Shown one piece after another: positions 1 through 11,879 of a DNA stretch of 64,000 nucleotides (position 1 is its first letter; every line of letters starts with the position of its first letter). This DNA comes from Azadirachta indica (lineage: Eukaryota > Streptophyta > Magnoliopsida > Sapindales > Meliaceae), in contig CM040447.1 in the NCBI GenBank assembly GCA_022749755.1, forward strand, positions 2,998,545 to 3,062,544, in the 5' to 3' direction. The notes under the pieces are model-generated. The model did not search any database, was not told the DNA's origin, and saw nothing but the letters and a program-made list of their open reading frames with translations. The position numbers and the translations under genes are program-made.

Positions 1-852
1 CAAAGGCTGAGATTTAGTTCAAATAAAATTTTAACAAATTTAACCCAAACTACCCAAAACAAAAGTCAACACCCAAAACTGAAATTTTATTTCATTGTTC
101 ATTCCCACCGTCAACCGCCGTAGATAAATAAAAAATTTATCCAAGTTGCCGAATGTATGCAAAATCATGCAAGAAACTTCAACTATTACACCAAATCATG
201 TCCTGGATCCAACAAAATCATCCAAAAAAAACTGTAACCAACGATCAAATCTCAGTTCAGGATGTGCACATGGGTGGGAGGAGATGGTGGTGGTGGATGG
301 GGATGAGGAGGAGGAGGAGGAGGAGGTGGTTATTATAAATGGAGATATGGTGATAATACAAAATTAGGCAAAAGAAGAGACAAGGGGAAGATGGAAAGGC
401 ATTAACAATCAGGTGCATAGAAAATGAATTTACACAAAGACTACAGGTTAGGTGAGTTTGCACAAATAGAGGAAGATGCAAAGGCATGATATTGGATTGC
501 CACTTCACTGCGGTGGACCTTGCTTTTGTGACCGCCAATATATGTGCAAACTCATCGTTGACAGCCCTGATTTGCCTCTCATTTCTTAACCATTTTTTTT
601 TTTTAAGATTTCGTGTTAGTAATTACAGTAGAATAAAATAAAATGGGACATGATTTGACGTTACAATTTCTTGCATGATTCCACAACACCTGTTTAGGAT
701 TCTGCGGCTTAGATAAATTTTTTATTTATCCGCAGCGGTCGAAAGTGAGAATGGATAGTGAAATAAAATTTCAGTTTTGGGCGTTGACTTTTGATTTGAG
801 TAGTTTGGGATAAATGTGTTAAAATTTTATTGAAACGAAATCTCAGCCTTTG
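1..852. mobile_element. Foldback/MITE-like element with ~205-bp terminal inverted repeats (MULE type likely)
   Basis: Bases 1-205 read as the reverse complement of about 645-852. Shared blocks include the outer caaaggctgagattt and aaaactgaaattttattt, and an inner aaatcatgcaagaaa. The right arm has an extra stretch near 670-690. The core (about 206-644) has a GGA repeat and no credible gene. TIRs of this length with a non-coding core fit non-autonomous Mutator-like or foldback elements. The left end coincides with the window edge, so a target duplication cannot be checked. The element lies in an intron of the RCC1-family gene on the minus strand. Confidence 0.8.
305..328. repeat. (GAG)n microsatellite
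   Basis: About eight units of a GGA/GAG trinucleotide in the core of the inverted-repeat element. It makes a Glu- or Arg-rich stretch in open frames on +, but no gene is supported. Confidence 0.85.
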
Positions 853-1646
853 ATCTTAATTAAGTACACATGTCAATAGATGTTGCAAAGTCCAAGAAAT
901 CCCAGACCAGGAGGGGATCTGAGTCCATTAGAGAATGATAGACATTTCACAGGTCATAATATACTCACCAACAATGTGTATATATCTACAGGTATGCATA
1001 TTAGAAAACAGTGAAACATAAACTCAACATGCGTGCGAAAGCAGAGAAGCAAGTTTCCAGATAAGAGTATTCCATTTAATTACTATAACCAGGGTTTAGC
1101 TTAAGAGAGAGATGCAAAAAAGGTGCCCGTTTGGTATGACTTGGCGTTGACCAAAAGGGCTTTTCTAATGTTAAAGCCTTTTCATATCTTTTTACCATGA
1201 TATATTTCAACATTGAATGGACCCAAAATACACATACTATCGTAGTCTCTTTATATGTTTTTACAATTACCAAAATTCTCCTGAATTATATATTTCAAAA
1301 CTTACCTTCAAGCTAAAGCATAGATGTTTCCCATACCTAATGGCTACATTAGTTTCAGACTTGTTCACTGCCTAACATATGGATATAATTGATGGAAGGG
1401 CCTACTGTGAGCTTAGATAATAGGTGACATTAGAAATATTAAGTTATAACTTTTGCCAGATTAGTTATTCTGGACTTCAACTCTTCTTTTATCTCTCTTT
1501 CTATGGTTTAAGGACCAACTGTTTACCATTCCCTTCTAAATATGTAATTTTTCTTATCTCAAAAAAGGTTTGACTTTTACACAGGCACTGTCAAACCAAT
1601 GGAAATAGACACAGCCCTATATAAATGTCCAGCCTTAACTCCAAAC
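853..1646 (-). other. Intron 3 sequence of the RUG3-like gene (partial)
   Basis: This AT-rich stretch follows the exon 3 donor on the minus strand. I searched for the next RCC1 exon and found none, so exon 4 should lie left of the window. The inverted-repeat element occupies the left part of this intron. Confidence 0.55.
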
Positions 1647-4494
1647 CTGTAATGGCAGAAGAGTGATGATAACCAGCTGAGATATGTATGACTTCTTTCT
1701 TGAGTCCAGAAACTCTACGTGGCTCCTGAAACAGGCAGGAGAAACAAAGAATTCAGAAAGAACTCCATACTCCAATGGAAATCTAATAAATAATTGAATT
1801 ATAGAGACCTTTAGTCTTAAACACAACTTATGCAAATATTGAGGCAAAACAAATGGACCAAAGTTACAACATTTCAACAGTACCATATCTATCCATGGTC
1901 TGAAAATACCTATCACAAGATAGAACAGTCTCATTTCAATTATGGAAGTCTAGAAACTTCGTTCAATAGCTACATCTCTTGTATTTTTCTGTTTTTCTAT
2001 GGAAGGGCACTAGCAAAACTTTTTCTTACCTTCTCTTTTCTCCGATAGACTGGTATACCCAAGACTTGAGTGAATACATACAACCCATGGTTTTCCCTTC
2101 CTTGCTTGTGTTGTTAATTTGAACCGAAGACCTTTACAACTATCCAGCCTTTACCAGTAGAACTAATACCCAAATGCATATAACTCACAAATATTAAGAC
2201 AATCATACAACTTCATGCCACCATTAAGTAGGACTTGAGTTTCTAAGAGCTACAACTCTAGAGAAAACTTAAAACAATAATAATTTATTGTATGTTTTCT
2301 AATCAAAGATGATAGGGGAATCATAAAAAGAGCCAAAGGTGGCCTTAACTGCTTGGTTAAGGTTACTGAAAAAGAAAATTTATAACGAGTGAAAAAAAAA
2401 GATTAATAGGTAAATGTAAGATGCGGTTGCTAGTTGATTTAACTAGTAAAATCTCTTTGGGCAGCACAAGATTTTTGGAATTCAAACCACACTCACAATA
2501 GGTTAGGGGTGGGTTTGGGTTATTTTATTGTAATAACTATACAAGTAAGAACCCAAGATGCAACTCAAACCTTGTCTGCCACTTCACCAACTATAGGGCA
2601 TATCCAGGCTTGATGCATGAAATATTTTCTAGCAATCACCTTTTAGAACATATTCCATTTCATATGTTGAAAACTCAACATGTAGTTGCAATTTCTTATT
2701 GCCCAAGACTATCACCATATGATTGCAATTTCTTATTACCTAAGACAAGGCCAAGAATGGTAATGATCCATTCACTTGCTCCGTGATTAAAGTTGAGACA
2801 AAAAGATAACTTATTTCAAATAAAGCTGTATTTTTTTTAATATAATACTAATACAATGCATAAAAATGAAAGCAACGAAAAAAGAAAAGTTACTATTGTG
2901 GAGCAAATGTCTAATGGCAACCCTTAAAGTAAAAATCTATACATAAACAACTCAAAAGCTCGAGTATCCATATGTTTGATGAGAAAAGGTAACAAATCCC
3001 TCAATAAGTCCCCCTCAACTTATAACTATATTATAATCCCTTCCTAACTACAATGGAAAAAGAAGAAGTATATTGAAACTCTTTTGACACTTATGCCATG
3101 GAAAATTAGAGAAACAAGTTTTATCCCACAAGAAAAGAATTGTCTTGTTTCCATTGTCTCCAAAAAATCAGTTTTTTTATTCTTGCCAAATCACCCACCA
3201 AAAAACAAGGATTGCACAGTTTGGAAGAGTCCTTGCTTTTTCCACCTTTCCCAAAAGGTAAAAATATTATCCTTAAGAAATAAATCACAATAACCTAAAA
3301 GCAGCCCATAAAATTGGCAGGCATTGATGAGGATTTACATAACTTTCAACAACACACCAGAAATTAGTTACCATAAAACATATAGATTTGAAGGATCCAA
3401 AAAGAGTGAAAGAAACTTTAGGTAGATCAAAAGGTGATCTAAAACTTAATTGTCTTTGACAAGTTAAAGTTCAAATTCATTATTACCAAAAGCCTGAATA
3501 TTAAATGTACCTTAAATAATTAAAAATGTATGTAAAGAATGCATCATCAAATACATAACACAATAAGCTATGAAGGTTCTTCATTTGTCATATAAAGAAC
3601 CATATAAGATGACAAAATGCCCCATCAACCTTTTTCCTCCACATAGTAGGTTTAAATTGACTCCCAATTTCACTTTTATTTAACAAATAATTAACAGGAA
3701 AACTCCTAATTTATCCCATTGATATATAGCAGTTGTCATTTGATATAATAGTAGTTAATTGAAAATGGAAAAAGAAAAAAAACGGTTATTTGACATTCTG
3801 GATTTTAGAATTAAAAAAAAAAAAAAGTTGAATGTGATCAAAATAAATCAATTAAGGTGAATTTTACAGTGTTGATCTATCATTGAACAACTGCATAGAA
3901 ACATAATTGAGTAAACAAATAAAGCCCAAGAGAAAAGGAAAAGTCTAAGAGAAAAGGTGAAGTTATCATACCATAGAGTAACTAATATTATCTGATATTC
4001 CGAGCTGTCCAAAATCATTAAGACCAGTTGCATAAACGTGGCCAATTTCTGTCAGAGGATTATTTATGAGTACTACTCAAACACAAGCCACAGCTCACAA
4101 TCTCCACAATTCATCACCAATTTAAAAGTAATCAACCAAAATTTATCATAAAATAAAGATCACAATTCCCTGCTAAGTGGTTTATTGAAACAAGAAGAAC
4201 ATAACTACAACATAATGTCTTAAGTAATTGATCTTAGGAAAAACCTGTTAAGAACAATGTGTGGGCTCCACCACAAGCAATGGCTTTAAGGCTCTGATTG
4301 TCAAAGGCAGAACAAACAACAGGCCTCCATTGAGAATGCAAGTTCCCCAAACCCAACCTTCCATAGTCTCCATTTCCCCATAGAACAGCGAATCTCTTTC
4401 TTGAATCGCTCGATATCCATCTTCTCCACATTTCTAATTTTACATTTCTTCTCAAATGGCATTTGCTCATTCCAGTCAAACTTCTAAGCCACAT
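1647..4494 (-). CDS. RUG3: RCC1-family protein, RUG3-like (exons 1-3 of a gene that continues off the left edge)
   Basis: Three minus-strand exons join in frame: 4245-4494 (250 nt), 3972-4048 (77 nt) and 1647-1725 (79 nt), each with GT donors and AG acceptors. Together they encode 135 residues plus one base. Residues 1-35 are rich in Arg/Lys/Ser and poor in acidic residues, which fits a mitochondrial presequence. RCC1 repeats follow: WGNGDYGRLGLG (39-50), GGAHTLFLT (75-83), GLNDFGQLG (92-100) and SAGYHHSSAIT (125-135). RCC1 repeats form blades of a seven-bladed propeller, so well over half of the protein is missing here. Plant RUG3 is a mitochondrial RCC1-like protein linked to nad2 splicing and complex I; that role is inferred from resemblance. 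The ATG at 4494 is the first in its frame; Met-9 is an alternative start. There are no stops or frameshifts, so the gene looks alive. Intron 1 of the coding region is 196 bp and intron 2 is 2.2 kb. Confidence 0.85.
1726..3971 (-). other. Intron 2 of the RUG3-like gene
   Basis: A 2.25-kb AT-rich intron bounded by the exon 2 donor (gtatga on the minus strand) and the exon 3 acceptor (tttcag). Open frames in it are short and match nothing I recognise. An A-rich run lies near 3812-3826. Confidence 0.7.
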
Positions 4495-6486
4495 AGTTTT
4501 TTCATCAACAAGAACAGAATAGAAGATTCAAATTTTAAACAAAACAAGCAAGGGAATTTATGGCTCCTAACAGTTCAATGTCATATTCTTATAGGTTGGA
4601 TGGGAAGCCTTCTAGAAAAGAGCAATGCTGGTAGCAGTTGCTACTGCTGTACTCCCAACTTTCCCTGCACAACATGTACACTCTTCATCAGTTAAATGTG
4701 CCAATTCAATTGACTTAACAAAAACTGTCACAGTCCCAAAGGCCAAGCACATAAGAATTGTGAATCGAAATTTTTTTTAATTGAATGTAAATAAATTCAA
4801 ATGTGAAAATCTGACTGACTTACACTGAAAACAATCTTTATCCAAATATTTCTCTTCATCAAAACTAGTTATAAAATATAATATTATACAACAATGTCCA
4901 TGCGACAAAAAAATTTTGGCAAAAGTTTCCACCAAAATATGGACACCCCAAAATTGACAACGTACTAAAAATTCAGCATTCTAACAAATCTTCCCGAAAT
5001 CACTCAAAAGTAATACTCCAAACCACCAACTAGTACTACAAGCCACACAAATAATAATATTGGGGCCCTCATACAACCTATCACCACATCCTCTTAACAT
5101 AACATGTGCAGCACAAAGATATAAAATATGCAAACCTGTATACAACATTAATGAAAGCAAAGAGCATAATATCTCCAACAATAGATATGAAGTCAATGCT
5201 CAAAATAAAACTTAAATACATCAAAACAGTCTACAAGTCCTGTACAAGCTTAATATGTCAAGGAAGACATCTATCTCTCGCTTTAATAATTTTACCAACA
5301 TCATCAAAGCAAGAAAAGCAAGGATGAGCTTAAGCTTAGTAGACAAATCGACAAAAGGGTTTCTTGTTCTTTTTTTTTTAAAAAAAAAGAAAAAACCTCT
5401 AATCACTATAAAATTATACATTTACTTGGAATAGAGAATTTCTATTAAAATTCAATATTCAATGAGTGGTTCATACTTAATTCAACCAATATAACCTCCA
5501 TAAAAGATTATATAATACATTATATGTCAAGAAGTAAACATAATGCACAAACAAATAAGTTAACCAATAACATTATGCTTCCAATAATATTATATAACTT
5601 AGTATGTAAGAAAAATTTAAAATCAAAGCAATTCATTCATTTTTATATACTACTTAATGTGTGGTTTAAGTTTTCTTTTGAGGAATATACCCATGGACTG
5701 GCACCAATGATTCTATAATCAATGGCATTACCACAAGATTGAAATCAGTCCAAACTCACAACAGAGCTCAATATCCATCAAACACAAGTACCTCTAGCCA
5801 TCTGAAATTCTAGACACATATATAAGCAAATCAAATATATATAAATTTCAACAGAATTTAGACAATTAAAGAACATACCATGATAAAAAAAAATTTCACC
5901 AAACTCTGTTTTCAGAATAATAACCACTTAAACATAGAAGTTTTGAAACTTATTTATGACAGTTCACGTTTTGAAATTAAAAAAAAAGGTACCCCTGAGC
6001 TTGATTTTTATATCAAATCATAAGCTTTAAATACTAACTCTCTTTTCAAACAAATAAAATAGATAGCATAAACATCTATCTTATACTGTAAACCAAATTT
6101 TGGTTTCTACTTATTAAATAGTTTCATTAACGTTAAACAAAATAAAGAACGGTAGCATCAACGAGAATTCAAATACAACAGATGCTTTGCTAAATCTAAC
6201 AGCTCATAAACAACCTACCTCAACCCGCAACCCCTAATCTTCCATCCATAATCCCTTCCTAAAGAAAATAACAACAATGCTTGCCGACCCAACCAACAGA
6301 GAATTCTTTTTCCTCTCACAGTACAAATGCATAACATGAAATTAAGAAAATCAAGCTAAAAGTCTTAAATTTTCCTTCAATAATTGACAAAAAGAAATTA
6401 TAAACAAAAAACAGAGACGCATGCTAAAAGGATTCCAATCTCATGAAAAAATTGTGAGAAATTTTGCAAAAATTATAATCACACAC
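4495..6486 (-). other. 5' leader region of the RUG3-like gene: probable 5' UTR intron
   Basis: No coding sequence is seen in these 2 kb. A donor (caag then gtgtgt, minus strand) ends a GC-rich leader exon at 6487. A plausible acceptor (gctcttttctag, minus strand) lies near 4612-4625, about 120 bp upstream of the start codon. I infer a long intron in the 5' UTR; the exact acceptor is uncertain. Confidence 0.5.
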
Positions 6487-6575
6487 CTTGTTTTGCCGGA
6501 GCGTTTCTTTCCCCCTCGCGGTTCTTCCTTCTGTCTCCGCTCTCTCTTGCGCCTTCTTTTCGCCGCAAGTCACTA
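6487..6575 (-). promoter_or_regulatory. Probable first (5' UTR) exon and transcription start region of the RUG3-like gene
   Basis: A compact GC-rich, pyrimidine/purine-skewed island in an AT-rich setting. On the minus strand it reads ggcgaaaagaaggcgcaag, a GA-rich leader, and ends with caag at a consensus GT donor. Such islands are typical of plant 5' leaders. No clear TATA box is visible upstream (at higher coordinates). Confidence 0.55.
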
Positions 6576-7138
6576 ATGAAATAGTGGGATAATAACAGTT
6601 TTGTCCCTGTACTATAAAAAAATAACAAATTATGATATTATTTTCTTCATTTTAATAATTTAGACCCATCTATAATCGCCAATACTAGATCAATAATATT
6701 CTGAAAAGCAAGAGTAGAGATGATGCAAGTCTGCCATCACATATAAAATTTTATGTTCAATATGAACGAAATCTACTACAATTTAGAAAAATTCTTCTTC
6801 ATCACGACCGTATGGACTCATATCCCATCTCTCACAGGACTCAAACCCATCCTTTGTTCCTAAAAACTAAGTTTTAAAAATATATTATTTATTAAATTAT
6901 TAAAATTAAAAACTTATGTCATATTTTCTAAAAATTAAAATATTTTTTTTGCTTTGATTAATTGTAAAATAATTTTATTTCATGTGTTTATTTAGTTTTC
7001 AAATAAAATTGAGGACACTATTTATTAAATTTTTTACATTAACTTATCCTATTATGTATGTTAATTATTTTTAATTTTGCAATAATAATATTAGTTACTA
7101 GGATTTATTTGTATATTATTAAAACTTGGTTAAGAAAA
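6576..7138. other. Intergenic AT-rich sequence with a dispersed repeat
   Basis: No gene is visible. About 6830-7135 is recognisably related, in the same orientation, to about 49690-49965. Shared blocks include ttatgta-ggttaattattttta-like text and aggatttatttgtatat. It appears to be a dispersed non-coding repeat. Confidence 0.55.
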
Positions 7139-7640
7139 GAATTGTGAAGTTAATAGAGAAGGCCGGAGATATAAAGGTCATGTTTGAGGAAAATGAGCTC
7201 TATAAGGTGATCATAGATAACCAAGAAGCAATGTTGTAGACTAGAGAAGTAAAAAGTGTGACTACGGAGATTAGCATATTACAAGCCTCCTTTGTGCTCA
7301 TACTATTTACTATACGGATATCATAATAGCAAATGCTGAGAACTATGTTTATTACTACTTGACAAAAAATGCATACTTAAGAACTTGCAAATATCATATT
7401 ACCCCAATCCCTTTTGAAAATAGGTGGTCCTTAATTATCTTGGATGAATTTGAGCTATTTAAAGTGAAGAAACAGTTGGGCAAGCCCAAGATGAACATGA
7501 TCAGAGAACCTGACGAGGAGCAGAAGGTGAAGAGAAGTTGCTCTATTAGATGCACATTGTGCAGTCAATGAGGACACAATAGGACAAGCGAAAGGATAAG
7601 GGGAAGCTTATGTAGAAGAAGAAAACTTCATCAAAGGTTG
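7139..7640 (+). pseudogene. Ulp1-like (C48) protease remnant, probably from a transposon
   Basis: A + strand reading frame with stops and frame changes. The best stretch is in the ORF at 7359-7571 and contains YLRTCKYHITPIPF then ENRWSLIILDE. In Ulp1/C48 peptidases carried by plant MULE and CACTA elements, a comparable stretch precedes a catalytic His in an HWxL motif. Here Arg takes the His position (RWSL). Upstream residues around 7145-7245 (IEKAGDIKVMFEENELY) are also compositionally coding, but a stop follows. No Asp or Cys active-site motif could be found downstream. Assignment rests on motif resemblance only; it could be another transposon-derived protein. Confidence 0.35.
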
Positions 7641-9400
7641 TGTTTTTTTTTTTTTTCTGTTAATGTTACTTTAGACGATTTATACAAATCAAAAATGACT
7701 TTCTTATGACTTTTCCAACAATCTTTGTGCCTCAGATACTACAAGGCTAGGTATTAACCATCTATGACTATGCCATATCTTGATTTTGAGATTAGCATGC
7801 CTGAGATATTACTTTCTATTATGTGCCTTCTATTTTCAATATTGTTGCAGGACAAAATGAGTAGTCTTGAAGTGGCAATTGGATTGTGTGCAAAATTCTA
7901 ACTTGGACCTTATGTTATTGGTTTTATTTCTGTATGCATTTTCTATTTTTTTAATCATTTAGGAAGATGACACCATATCTGTTATTGACATGTGGGAAAT
8001 GGTGCATTACCTTGGATGTTTATGCTGATGCAAGGTAAGATTACACTTTGTATTTTTTGCAAATTAGACACTTTGCCTAGGATTATGTAAACTTTAATGA
8101 TTTGACAATGTTTCATTTTTTAATATTGGTTTATATGTTTGTTGAGACTGAATATAAACTTTTTATTGTTGTGTTAATTAAAGATGCTAGAATTTGTTTT
8201 TTCTTTTATAATTTCAATGAGCTTGGAAAATGTTCATTATGAATTGTTGTGTGTACGTTATTTCTAAACCAAAAAGTATAAGATGTATGTTGTAGGTGCA
8301 AAGAATATTGAGCAAGGATGCAATAGATTTGGAGGGGTATTAGATGGTAATTGAAGAAGGGGTGTTACTACATGGTTCCAAGTACCATATTTAGCATTTG
8401 TATGTTACTTGGCTTGACATTTAGCATGTCACACGCATTTATTTAAGACTTTTGTACTACAATAACCTAATAATTAGCAACATATTCATTCATTCAAAAT
8501 TTGCATCTTTTTCAGTACACTATAACATATCATTTCAATTATCTATTCATTGCCTTTACATCACAGTAGAAGTGCACAATGCATGAACCATCTATGTTAA
8601 TTGGTACAAAGCTTTTCATCTATAATCTTCGTTTATTAGAATGTATTAATAAAGTGTAGCAATATAATACAATTGTGATATAGTGAAGCATTATGAGAAT
8701 CTTCTTGTTTCCACGGTCAGTTTCCGTGTTTATCCCTTTATTTGTGTACATATCTCACTCACCTGTTTGCAGATACACTGAAGCATCTCAAAACCTAAAG
8801 TAATCACAATTACCAAATTTGCAACAATAATATAACTTGTTTAAATTGCTTTCTAACTCACCGATTCAAACAACACACTTCTTGTTGCAATTATAATATT
8901 TTTTTCTCGAACTTAATGAGACATTCATTAACATTTTTTCTCCAATGCTTATTTATGCTTGATGATGATGAGTTTCTTCCTTTGCTTGAATTATTTGAAG
9001 CCATGGATTGATGTGTTTTGTTGAGCTATAATATTACAATTAACCGGATTTTGTTTGGTGGCAAGTTGTTGAGATGCAATAAAGAAAAGGTGACTACAAA
9101 TTCTTTGATGAATTGCTAACAGGTTGTTATGATGAAATGGATGCGTCTATACTTGAATTATGTTCATGAAGGTGTCATATATAGTGATGCTAATGAGAAA
9201 AAAAATGTAATCGTTAGTTTCCAACGATCATTTGAATTACTTGTGAACATGTTAATGCGAATTTTTCAAATTAATAAAGGCAAAAATGTGTTTAAGTCAA
9301 GTTTTGAATATTTCAACTTGATGTCAGTTACAAGACAAGTCTTGGCAATGTTATCTCACATTTTCAACCAAATAGCACCAAGTTCAGGTTAATTTTTTAA
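7641..9400. other. Decayed AT-rich sequence, no identifiable gene
   Basis: Short broken open frames occur, for example 9060-9130 (GDYKFFDELLTGCYDEMD) and 9129-9392 on +, but I recognise no family. It is probably the rest of the element that carried the Ulp1-like remnant. Confidence 0.4.
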
Positions 9401-9649
9401 ATTAAAAGGAGTCAAGGCTATTACTGCCATTTCATGATAAGGTGTTAGTCAAATAATAATCAAGGATGGGTAAGTGATAGAAAACTCATACTTTTTATCG
9501 AAGTAATTGTTATTGATATCTCAAGGACGGTATGTGATGATACTACTTATAAAATTATTAGAACTTATTAACACAATAAATCAAACCTTAAGGACTAAAG
9601 TGATTTTTACTCATTATTTATTTGTTTGAAATTAGTCTAACAAGAACGT

Positions 9650-9900
9650 ATTTTTTTAGAGATCCAATCAAATTTGATATTTGCTAAGAAAACTTTTAAT
9701 AAAAATATGAATAAACTATTAAAAAACCCACTGCTATAAAAATAAATCAGTTGTTGCATCCTAATTCTTGATTTCATATCGGCCTTGAATGAAAGAAGAA
9801 GGCTTTTTTTAACAACTTAAAAAATTTTACTAGTTAAAATGAGATAGATAAAATTTGGTATTAATATTTGATGCCATCTATGGAAAAAGTTGAACAAAAA
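9650..9900 (+). mobile_element. LTR 3' end and primer-binding-site-like junction of a Tat-type gypsy remnant
   Basis: The sequence ends with ttggtattaatatttgatgc near 9867-9886, resembling an initiator-tRNA primer site, just before a gag-like start at 9922. The same junction in another version occurs at about 16560-16665 (ttttactagttgaatcag, then ctggtatcaatgc). The upstream LTR border is not defined. Confidence 0.4.
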
Positions 9901-9921
9901 GCCTTAAGAAGAAAAAGAAAG

Positions 9922-10203
9922 AATGGCAGAAGTAAGAGAAAACAAGGAAAATCCATATCCTCTTACTCTGGAATAGATGCTAGAAGAAGAAAGAAGGCAG
10001 AATCAAGAACTTCGTGTGAAAATTGAAGAATAAGGCAAATTGATGGCTAAGATGTAAAAGATGATTAATGAATGGAGGGAAACAACAGACAAAAGGAGTG
10101 AAGATATGCTATTGTTGGTAAATTGGGATGTACCTATGCTATCTAGAGGGGATATAAACCAAGGTAACACGAAGAGACACATGTCAACGACAATGCTAAC
10201 GTG
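9922..10203 (+). pseudogene. Ty3/gypsy (Tat-like) gag, N-terminal fragment
   Basis: Starts at an ATG directly after the primer-site region and reads as a charged, coiled-coil-like N terminus (MLEEERRQNQELRVKIEE). Two in-frame stops interrupt it. The frame ends at an oppositely oriented gypsy LTR (about 10204-11876). The gag core resumes after that LTR, so I treat this as the 5' half of one split gag. The join is inferred. Confidence 0.45.
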
Positions 10204-11876
10204 TGTACATTTGACCTTAAGCGCACAGGTTATGAAAAGTAATAAAATGATAAATAAGGATCGTTTCACGAGGATTAAGTTTTTCAATTTTAAAGTAACT
10301 ACTATGATTATGGTAAATTGATTTTATTTAAGCAATTCAAAATTTTGGGAACCAAAAGTAGAAAAATTAAAATGAATGATTGAATAGTAATTAATAAACA
10401 ATAACATAACTCAAAATTAGAGAGAATCTACAAATGAGTGGAACTATGCTATAGTGAAGGTTTTAGGGCCTTGATTTCACTTATCTATCCTATGTTTCTC
10501 TTAATTAGTCGTTACAAATGTGCTTTAATCCTATTCACTTATCACAGGATGAAGAATGACCTCGTTATCTCTCTTTAGCGTTAAACAAGGTTTTATGTAT
10601 AACTAACCAAGTTAATATCCCTATCTGACTCAATTGATTATATGCTCATTACAAATTATCTGTTATTAAGCTTTTAGGACTAAATTACCTCTCGGTCTCT
10701 CGATATCCTAAGTGTTAATTAGGTTATCTATGTATTAACATCTTTTCGAGCTCACAATAACCTAAATTGCAGTTCTTTAATCTGATAAATAAACTAAACA
10801 CTCCCAAGCATCAATTTATTTATAATCAATCAATTAATTCATCAAACAACAAATTAGAAGTATTCATCATAGGTAAACACAAGTGTATCAAATCAAACTA
10901 ACATTAATAACATGCCAATTCATCCAAACATGGTTTAGAAAAGCTACATCAAGTCACTAGAACAATAACTTTAGCCTCACACAACATAATCCATAAAACA
11001 ATTCATTAAGAAGTTTATAATTCTAAAAATAAGAAAAACAATAATAACAATATAAAATTCAAGGTAATTAAAGAGATAGAGGGATAAAACTAATGTAATT
11101 GACACTTTAAATCTATAATTCTTCGACTAATCTTTCGATTTCCTTTAAGGATTAATGACTCTCCACATCTCTCTCTCACTAGAATTCTCTCTATTTTTCC
11201 TTTTTTCTCACCTTAAAAGTTCTCCTCCCCCTCATCCAAATGGCTAGTGTCTTCTAAATATGATGAAACGTCCAATTTAGACAAAATCCAGCCATCTATT
11301 CTCTTCTATGGGTTGAAAATGGTTCTTGGAAGCACCCAAATACACGAGGGTTGCGGCATGGAAAGAAGTAGAGCAGGCACGCCTTTGGTTCTATTTTTAA
11401 GGAGGGAAAAATAGCAAGTATGGCATGGCTACATGCCCTACTTGTTGTTTAGGGGTGCAAAATTTAGCTTGAGAGGCGTTGGTGTGGTAGCGCCACCCTT
11501 GTCGCCTCCTACTGTTTTCTATTTTTAACCAATTTTTTTGGGATCCTTGTGTACACCATAGGTTGAACATGATATATAGCTAATATATCATTGGAAGCTC
11601 TGAAAATCTAGTTTGCAACGTAAGAAACTGAATGCAATTTCGTGTTTTGTAGTGGAAGTTATGATTCGTTTTGTAACCCATACTAATATGTCAATGATGG
11701 CAATGCCATGATATTTTCTACTCTTTTACCCCAATTGGCACCAACTTCTCCTTAATTATATTATTCTTGCTTTCTACACAAGTACACAATTTTATCAAAT
11801 AATCACTTGAGCTTGAGGATAATTCACAATTATTTAAGCTCGTATGTAGTTAGTTCGTGAGTGAAATACTCACTCA
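10204..11876 (-). mobile_element. Gypsy-family LTR A (solo LTR, minus orientation) inserted in the gag remnant
   Basis: On the minus strand it starts tgagtgagtatttcac and ends near ttgaccttaa... at 10204-10220. It aligns by landmark with LTR B (about 40538-41765, same strand) and with LTRs C and D on the other strand. Shared features are the early ctcaag-tgttatttg block, a GC-rich segment near 11390-11510 with gtggc/gccac runs, a region near 10830-10990 rich in tcaa, and a distal tatttatcattttattactt. No clean 5-bp target duplication was found (acgtg versus ttgtg). No internal domain is attached, so it looks like a solo LTR. Confidence 0.6.
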
Positions 11877-11879
11877 TTG

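Noticed and set aside
257..538. Minus-strand ORF with poly-Leu
   Set aside because: It is produced by the GAG microsatellite in the core of the inverted-repeat element.
1635..1934. Minus-strand ORF starting MRLFYLVIGIF
   Set aside because: It overlaps RUG3 exon 3 in a different frame from the exon and begins inside the intron; the exon is defined by splice sites at 1647 and 1725.
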